A stretch of DNA of 5,572 bases. Source: an uncultured Campylobacteraceae bacterium. Its GTDB lineage: Bacteria; Campylobacterota; Campylobacteria; Campylobacterales; Arcobacteraceae. The stretch is taken from assembly GCA_913057765.1 (NCBI GenBank), contig CAJXPH010000190.1:1-5572 (forward strand), given 5' to 3'. Below are positions 1-4,074 of this stretch, one piece after another. The stretch's first letter is position 1. Each line of letters begins with the position of its first letter. The notes under the pieces were generated by a model. The model made no database searches and had not been told where the DNA came from. It worked only from the letters and a program-made list of their open reading frames with translations. The translations under genes were made by a program, and so were the position numbers.

Positions 1-31
1 TCGTGGGCTCGGAGATGTGTATAAGAGACAG
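1..31 (+). other. Sequencing-library adapter (Nextera transposase end), not genomic
   Basis: The first 31 bases match the Illumina Nextera read-2 transposase adapter, lacking only its first three bases. They end with the 19-base mosaic end (AGATGTGTATAAGAGACAG, 13-31). Genomic sequence therefore begins at base 32. An open reading frame starting at the GTG at 17 reads MYKRQ through the adapter before joining the real kinase frame, so that N-terminus is an artefact. This also means the contig ends here and the gene upstream is truncated by the assembly rather than by biology. Confidence 0.98.
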
Positions 32-1003
32 GTTGAAGACTCTGGTATTGGAATTGATGAAAAAGATTTAAAAAATATTTTTAATTCATTTGAACAAAGT
101 GATCAAGATGAATCAAAATATGGCGGAACAGGTTTAGGTCTGGCAATTTGTTCTAATCTTATCAAAATGATGAATGGTGAAATTGAAGTTGAAAGTAAAA
201 AAGGTGTTGGTTCTACTTTTAGATTTAGACTACATGATATTGCCGTAAGTTCTTTAGGTGAACAAATTACTGTACAAAAATTAGATTTATCTAATATCTC
301 TTTTGAAAAAGCAACAATTTTAGTTGTTGATGATATTGAAGAAAATAGAAAACTTGTGCAAGCTAGTTTAAAAAGCTTTGATTTTAAAATTATCATGGCA
401 GAAAATGGTCAAATTGCTTTAGATAGATTAAAAAATGTAAAAATTGATTTAATTCTAATGGATTTGAGAATGCCAGTTCTAGATGGGTATAAAGCTGCTA
501 CGATTATTAAAAATGATGATAAGCTAAAAAACATTCCTTTGATTGCTTTAACTGCATCGGTTATGGGTAAGGATCTAGAAAAAGTTGGCAAATTTGGTTT
601 TGATGGATATTTAAGAAAACCAGTTATTATTGATGACTTGATCGAAGAAATTAGCCAATATTTAAAATATACTTTCTTAGATAATATTGCTGAAGAAAGA
701 TTATCTAATGTCTGTGTATTGGATAAATCTAAAATTGATGAGATACTTCTAATATTAAATACTACATTGAAGACTAAATGGATAGAAGTAAAAGACAAAG
801 GTGATTTTTTACTTTTAGAATCTTTTGTAAAAGAATTAGATGAATTAGCAGATAATAAAATTGAGGTATTATCAAATTATGTTGAACAACTAAAGAATAA
901 CATTGATTCCTTTGATATTGAGCGAGTTGATTATTTGATGAATAGTTATGAGAAAATTATTGAAGAGATTATTAAAATAAGAAGAAAGATAGAAGATGAG
1001 TAA
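32..1003 (+). CDS. Hybrid sensor histidine kinase, 3' part only (ATPase end, receiver, helical tail)
   Basis: The partial protein has 323 residues, counted from the Val codon at base 32; the sensor, the phosphoacceptor helix and the N-box lie off the window. Residues 1-67 are the end of a HATPase_c domain: G1 box D3-S-G-I-G7, F box I16-F-N-S-F20, G2 box G31-G-T-G-L-G-L37. All are intact, so the kinase should bind ATP. Residues 94-211 are a full receiver: acid pair D100/D101, phosphoacceptor D144 in the LMDLRMP context, T174 and K196-P197. Residues 212-323 form a charged, mostly helical tail. Its pattern (FVKEL..LA....IEVLSNYVEQL..... FDIERV) resembles the C-terminal helical domain of other hybrid kinases, and it contains no histidine, so it cannot be a working Hpt domain. 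The stop codon overlaps the next start, which implies translational coupling to the downstream receiver. The kinase is probably cytoplasmic at this end; its signal is unknown. Confidence 0.93.
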   Translation, partial: VEDSGIGIDEKDLKNIFNSFEQSDQDESKYGGTGLGLAICSNLIKMMNGEIEVESKKGVGSTFRFRLHDIAVSSLGEQITVQKLDLSNISFEKATILVVDDIEENRKLVQASLKSFDFKIIMAENGQIALDRLKNVKIDLILMDLRMPVLDGYKAATIIKNDDKLKNIPLIALTASVMGKDLEKVGKFGFDGYLRKPVIIDDLIEEISQYLKYTFLDNIAEERLSNVCVLDKSKIDEILLILNTTLKTKWIEVKDKGDFLLLESFVKELDELADNKIEVLSNYVEQLKNNIDSFDIERVDYLMNSYEKIIEEIIKIRRKIEDE

Positions 1004-1394
1004 GATTTTAATTGTAGATGATACCCCTAAAAATATACAAATGGCAATGAATATTCTAAAGAATGAAGGTCATCATATGTATTATGCTCAAAGTGGAGAA
1101 AAAGCTTTAAGTTTGGTAAATGAAAATGATTTTGACTTAATATTGCTAGATGTGATGATGCCAGATATGAATGGTTATGAAGTTTGTAAAAAATTAAAAT
1201 CTAATGATGAAACTAGTGCAATTCCAGTTGTTTTTTTATCAGGGAAAGATTCTACTTCAGATATTGAACTAGCTTATGAGGTTGGTGGTATTGACTATGT
1301 TATAAAGCCATTTATTTCTATTGAATTAATTACAAAAGCAAATATATATGTACGATTAAAAGAGTTAGAAGATAAATTCAAGACTATAGACTAA
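996..1394 (+). CDS. Stand-alone receiver (single-domain response regulator)
   Basis: This 132-residue protein is a CheY-like receiver with no output domain. Visible landmarks are the acid pair D8/D9, phosphoacceptor D52 (ILLDVMMP context), S82 at the Thr/Ser switch position, and K104-P105-F106. After the fold ends near residue 118, only a short charged helix remains (RLKELEDKFKTID). Its start ATG lies inside the end of the hybrid kinase gene (8-base ATGAGTAA overlap), so the two are probably translated in a coupled way. A purine-rich stretch (AGAAAGATAGAAG) upstream could serve as ribosome binding site. The receiver is about 62% identical by hand alignment to residues 10-111 of the next gene product, which suggests tandem duplication. 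Known roles for such proteins are phosphate shuttling in a relay, phosphate sinks, or direct protein partners; which applies here is not visible. Confidence 0.93.
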   Translation: MSKILIVDDTPKNIQMAMNILKNEGHHMYYAQSGEKALSLVNENDFDLILLDVMMPDMNGYEVCKKLKSNDETSAIPVVFLSGKDSTSDIELAYEVGGIDYVIKPFISIELITKANIYVRLKELEDKFKTID

Positions 1395-1398
1395 AGGA
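1393..1398 (+). promoter_or_regulatory. Ribosome binding site deciding the start of the receiver-pseudokinase
   Basis: AAAGGA sits 4 bases before the ATG at 1403 and 7 bases before an adjacent in-frame ATG at 1406. The spacing favours the second Met slightly. The choice changes the protein by one residue only. The site overlaps the stop codon of the preceding receiver gene (TAA, 1392-1394), as expected within an operon. Confidence 0.6.
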
Positions 1399-1402
1399 TA
1401 TA

Positions 1403-2560
1403 ATGATGCAATTACACAAGTACCAAAACAAAATTCTGATTGTGGATGATAATCCAAAGAATATACAAGTAGCAATGAATATTTTAAAAGGTTACAATGT
1501 AATATATGCACAAAGTGGAGACAAAGCATTAAAACTAACGAAAGAAAATGATTTTGATTTGATACTCTTAGATATTGTAATGCCAATAATGGATGGCTAT
1601 ACTGTTTGTAAATTTTTAAAAGATGATAACAAGACAAAAGATATTCCAATAATTTTTCTAACTGTTAAAGATGATGAAAAAGATATTGTAGAAGGTTTTG
1701 AATTAGGTGCAGTGGATTATCTTGTCAAACCTTTCTATTCAGAAGTGCTTTTAAAAAGAGTTGAACTGCATTTAAAACTAGCTACTTCAATAAAAGAGTT
1801 AACATCATTAAATGACAATTTAAATGATATAGTCTGTTCTCAAATAGAAGATATAAGAAAAAAAGATCAAATTTTATTTAAACAATCTAAAATGTTAGCA
1901 CTTAGTGAAATGATTGATATGATGTCTGAACAAATGTTATATCCATTAGGCCTTATGAAACTTCAAACTCAAGCTCTTGAATTAAAACTAATAAATAATA
2001 ATATGAAAAATACTGATGTTGAAGAGTCAATTAATTTTACAAATGAACAATTAAATTACTTAAATATGATGATTGAAGATTTTAAAAGCTTCTTTCAACA
2101 AGACGCTGGTGCAGATTTTGTTAATTTAAATGTAATGGTAAATAGAGTTTTACTCTTTTTCAAAGATATGTTTATTCAAGATAAGATAGAAGTTCATGTT
2201 CAAGGCGATATTCATCTTGAAGTCTCTTTTGTGAAAAGTGAGTTAAAACATGTATTAATGAAATTAATTTTTAACTCTATATATCTTCTAAAAAATAATA
2301 AGATAAAAGATAAGAAAATTAATATATATTTTAGAAAGAAGGACGATGTAATTGAGCTTGACGTATGTTCAAATGTTCAAGAGTTTGATATTGAATTACT
2401 AAATAGTTTATTTGATTGTAATGATGCTGATTTAGAAGGAACAAATATAAATCAATTAGGATTACATTTAGTTAAAACATTAATAGAAAAAAATCTTTCA
2501 ACAATTTATATTGAAAAAAATGATTTAGGTCTTTGTTATTGTACTAAATTTTATAAGTGA
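1403..2560 (+). CDS. Receiver fused to a degenerate histidine kinase module (probable pseudokinase)
   Basis: The protein has 385 residues. Residues 10-125 are an intact receiver: D15/D16, phosphoacceptor D57 (ILLDIVMP), T87, K109-P110-F111. A helical linker at 126-160 looks like coiled coil. Residues 160-385 follow the plan of a Campylobacterota-type kinase but are eroded. The H-box region (QSKMLALSEMI, then SEQMLYPL) aligns with the intact kinase at 4075-5572, placing E176 where that protein has catalytic H377. Helix 2 keeps IEDFKSFFQQD (224-234). In the ATPase part the N-box Asn survives (N291), but the G1 box reads DVCSN (320-324), the F-box region is LFDCND, and the G2 box keeps only G346-T347 and G353-L354. 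Autophosphorylation is therefore very unlikely and ATP binding doubtful. The frame is uninterrupted, so this looks like a maintained protein, not a decayed gene. The receiver could control dimerisation or partner binding. No membrane segment is seen. Confidence 0.9.
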   Translation: MMQLHKYQNKILIVDDNPKNIQVAMNILKGYNVIYAQSGDKALKLTKENDFDLILLDIVMPIMDGYTVCKFLKDDNKTKDIPIIFLTVKDDEKDIVEGFELGAVDYLVKPFYSEVLLKRVELHLKLATSIKELTSLNDNLNDIVCSQIEDIRKKDQILFKQSKMLALSEMIDMMSEQMLYPLGLMKLQTQALELKLINNNMKNTDVEESINFTNEQLNYLNMMIEDFKSFFQQDAGADFVNLNVMVNRVLLFFKDMFIQDKIEVHVQGDIHLEVSFVKSELKHVLMKLIFNSIYLLKNNKIKDKKINIYFRKKDDVIELDVCSNVQEFDIELLNSLFDCNDADLEGTNINQLGLHLVKTLIEKNLSTIYIEKNDLGLCYCTKFYK

Positions 2561-2573
2561 AACATTCAATAAG

Positions 2574-2619
2574 AATTAAACTAATAAATTATATTTATTT
2601 TTAATTGTTGACTTTTTTT
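2574..2619 (+). terminator. Possible weak terminator: A/T-only hairpin followed by a T tract
   Basis: Fourteen bases downstream of the receiver-pseudokinase stop, two 7-bp arms (2574-2580 with 2600-2606, and 2583-2589 with 2593-2599) can pair around a TAT loop with a 2-base bulge. A run of seven T follows at 2613-2619. All pairs are A-T, so the hairpin is weak, and such palindromes arise by chance in AT-rich DNA. It sits where the signalling operon should end. Confidence 0.3.
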
Positions 2620-2632
2620 CTTGTGTTACAAT
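2608..2632 (+). promoter_or_regulatory. Predicted promoter of the methionine sulfoxide reductase gene
   Basis: The -10 hexamer TACAAT (2627-2632) is preceded by TGT (2624-2626), giving an extended -10 element. A TTGACT (2608-2613) resembles a -35 box but is only 13 bases upstream, too close for normal spacing. A T-rich stretch fills the gap, as is common in Campylobacterota promoters, where -35 boxes are often missing. A transcript would start near 2639 and have a leader of about 25 bases before the ATG at 2664, with GAGGGA (2655-2660) as ribosome binding site. Confidence 0.5.
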
Positions 2633-2663
2633 TCTTTCAAATATATTACAATCTGAGGGAAAA

Positions 2664-3521
2664 ATGAATTATAATGAACTAAGTGAAGAAGAATCATATG
2701 TCATTGAGAAAAAAGGAACTGAGAGGCCTTTTTCTGGAAAATATAATGATTTTTACGAAAAAGGTACATTTAAATGTAAAAAATGTGATGCTCCATTATA
2801 TAAATCAAATGATAAGTTTTCATCAGGTTGTGGTTGGCCAAGTTTTGATGATGAAATAGAGGGAAGTGTTAAAAGAATCTCTGATAGTGATGGAAGAAGA
2901 GTTGAAATTGTTTGTAACAATTGTGGAGGCCATTTAGGCCATGTATTTGAAGGAGAAGAATTTACTTCTAAAAATACAAGACATTGTGTAAACTCTATTT
3001 CTTTAAAATTTGAAACTGATGATAACTGCTGTAAAGAGCATGCCGTAGCATATTTTGCAGCTGGATGTTTTTGGGGTGTAGAATATCATTTTCAGAACTT
3101 AAAAGGTGTCTATTCAGCAGTTTCTGGATATATGGGTGGACATATAGATGACCCTGATTATAATGCTGTGTGTACAGGGACAACTGGACACTTAGAAGTT
3201 GTAAAAGTTGATTATGATGAGTGTCAAGTCTCTTTTGAAGAGTTAGCAAAACTATTTTTTGAAATACATGATTTCACACAAGTAAATGGGCAAGGACCAG
3301 ATATTGGAAGTCAGTACTTATCTGCAATATTTTATGTTGATGAATCTCAGAAGAAAACTACTTTGGAGTTGATTGATAAACTAGGTGATATGAATTATGA
3401 TGTTGCTACTTCTTTGCATGAAGTATCTAAGTTTTATGATGCAGAAGACTACCATCAAGATTATTATCAAAAAACAGGTAAAACACCTTATTGTCACACA
3501 TATAGAAAAATTTTTAATTAA
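2664..3521 (+). CDS. msrBA: Bifunctional methionine sulfoxide reductase, MsrB-MsrA fusion
   Basis: This 285-residue protein reduces both stereoisomers of oxidised methionine. Residues 1-118 are MsrB (acts on methionine-R-sulfoxide). It has zinc-binding pairs C38/C41 and C84/C87, the SGCGWPSF motif with resolving C56, GGHLGHVF at 88-95, and catalytic C108 in RHCVNS. After a short linker (with adjacent C122-C123), residues 127-285 are MsrA (acts on the S form). It has catalytic C135 in GCFWG, the TGHLEV motif at 174-179, GPDIGSQY at 211-218, and a C-terminal C277 in the usual resolving-cysteine position. Electrons normally come from thioredoxin. There is no signal peptide or membrane segment, so it should be cytoplasmic, repairing proteins after oxidative damage. 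The start is supported by GAGGGA just upstream. It appears monocistronic, with its own promoter and a strong terminator. The MsrB-first order differs from the MsrA-first fusion of Helicobacter and of Neisseria PilB. Confidence 0.97.
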   Translation: MNYNELSEEESYVIEKKGTERPFSGKYNDFYEKGTFKCKKCDAPLYKSNDKFSSGCGWPSFDDEIEGSVKRISDSDGRRVEIVCNNCGGHLGHVFEGEEFTSKNTRHCVNSISLKFETDDNCCKEHAVAYFAAGCFWGVEYHFQNLKGVYSAVSGYMGGHIDDPDYNAVCTGTTGHLEVVKVDYDECQVSFEELAKLFFEIHDFTQVNGQGPDIGSQYLSAIFYVDESQKKTTLELIDKLGDMNYDVATSLHEVSKFYDAEDYHQDYYQKTGKTPYCHTYRKIFN

Positions 3522-3526
3522 AGAGT

Positions 3527-3557
3527 AAATAAAAAGGTATTTAATACCTTTTTATTT
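3527..3557. terminator. Bidirectional intrinsic terminator between convergent genes
   Basis: A perfect 14-bp stem (3527-3540 with 3544-3557) closes on a 3-base loop. It contains GGTAT/ATACC at the tip and A-run/T-run flanks on both sides. Read rightward it ends the methionine sulfoxide reductase transcript. Read leftward it ends that of the small minus-strand gene, whose stop codon (3558-3560) directly abuts the stem. T-rich tails follow on each strand. Confidence 0.88.
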
Positions 3558-3896
3558 TTATATAGTACCTAATATATAATATACTGGTTTATTATTAAGT
3601 TTTTGTAAGTTTATATTATATTTATTTGCCCAATGCTTAACTTCTTCGTGAAATTCTTCAATAATTTCATCTGCATCATTTTCATCACATTTGATTTTTA
3701 AATGTTCAGTTGAATTAGAAAGTGCTACATAAGCATTCATCTTTTTAAGATGATCATTAAGACTTAATATATGTTTAGAAAATTTACTAAAATCTTTAGT
3801 TTGATTCATAACTTTTTTTGCTTGATTAAGCGAAGACTCACTTTTTGCATAGCCAAGTTGTGATAATAATACTTCAGGTGATATATCTAATTGCAT
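3558..3896 (-). CDS. Small conserved-looking protein of unknown function
   Basis: This 112-residue protein belongs to no family I recognise. It has no signal peptide, membrane segment or metal-binding motif. The N-terminal half (residues 5-53) looks helical, with a Q/K/S-rich stretch (SSLNQAKKVMNQTKDFSKF). A short strand-like segment follows (AYVALSNST, 55-63), then L66-K-I-K-C70, a very acidic helix (DENDADEIIEEFHEEV, 71-86), and a C-terminal end KPVYYILGTI that looks like a beta strand. An alpha-beta fold is plausible. The start is supported by AAGGA (complement of 3902-3906) five bases before the ATG and by an extended -10 box upstream. The gene stands alone, convergent with the Msr gene and divergent from the membrane kinase. 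Codon and base use match the neighbours. It is very likely a real gene because the frame, ribosome site, promoter and abutting terminator all agree. Confidence 0.8.
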   Translation of the reverse strand: MQLDISPEVLLSQLGYAKSESSLNQAKKVMNQTKDFSKFSKHILSLNDHLKKMNAYVALSNSTEHLKIKCDENDADEIIEEFHEEVKHWANKYNINLQKLNNKPVYYILGTI

Positions 3897-3901
3897 TTTT
3901 T

Positions 3902-3906
3902 TCCTT
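3902..3906 (-). promoter_or_regulatory. Ribosome binding site of the small unknown gene
   Basis: On the minus strand AAGGA lies five A residues before the ATG at 3896. The good match and spacing fix this start codon. Confidence 0.7.
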
Positions 3907-3923
3907 TTTGAGATATAAGCAAA

Positions 3924-3932
3924 ATAATATCA
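3924..3932 (-). promoter_or_regulatory. Predicted extended -10 promoter of the small unknown gene
   Basis: Reading the minus strand, TGATATTAT (3932 down to 3924) is an extended -10 element (TGn followed by TATTAT). No -35 box at normal spacing is evident; a TTTACA lies only about 10 bases upstream. A transcript would start near 3917, with a leader of about 20 bases carrying the AAGGA site. Confidence 0.45.
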
Positions 3933-4034
3933 AAATTAATGTAAATCTGCCTTTAAAATTTGTGTATAAAATGCAATTTCCTTTAACTTGATAAATAAGA
4001 ATAATGCTTTTTAGATACTTTCATATTATTTTTG

Positions 4035-4040
4035 TATAAT
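4035..4040 (+). promoter_or_regulatory. Predicted -10 box of the membrane sensor kinase gene
   Basis: A perfect TATAAT follows a T-rich stretch (TCATATTATTTTTG, 4021-4034), the arrangement usual in Campylobacterota vegetative promoters. No convincing -35 hexamer is present. The start would lie near 4047, leaving a leader of about 28 bases. That leader has no clear Shine-Dalgarno, only an A-rich stretch with AAAGA (4065-4069). The 178-bp gap 3897-4074 holds this promoter and the divergent minus-strand one; nothing else was recognised in it. Confidence 0.5.
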
Positions 4041-4074
4041 AATATAACAATATAATAAACAAAAAAAGACTTAT

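Noticed and set aside
17..31. GTG start giving a complete-looking kinase fragment beginning MYKRQ
   Set aside because: The codons lie wholly in the adapter; the real gene is 5'-truncated and begins in view at base 32.
103..798. Two antisense open frames (103-396 and 409-798, minus strand)
   Set aside because: They lie opposite the well-supported kinase and receiver domains, have low-complexity hydrophobic or serine-rich translations, and show no start signals.
996..1420. Idea that the free receiver is a frameshifted piece of the fused receiver-pseudokinase gene
   Set aside because: Both genes encode a full receiver from start to KPF, and the second has its own ribosome site and start, so this is duplication, not a frameshift.
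1365..1649. Antisense open frame across the junction of the two receiver genes
   Set aside because: It is opposite two clear receiver domains; the translation has no domain pattern and the frame follows from AT-rich codon use.
2647..2652. Second TACAAT as an alternative -10 for the Msr gene
   Set aside because: A transcript from it would start only about 5 bases before the ATG and exclude the GAGGGA ribosome site.
2995..3249. Antisense open frame inside the methionine sulfoxide reductase gene
   Set aside because: The sense strand carries all expected Msr motifs; no ribosome site or promoter supports the antisense frame.
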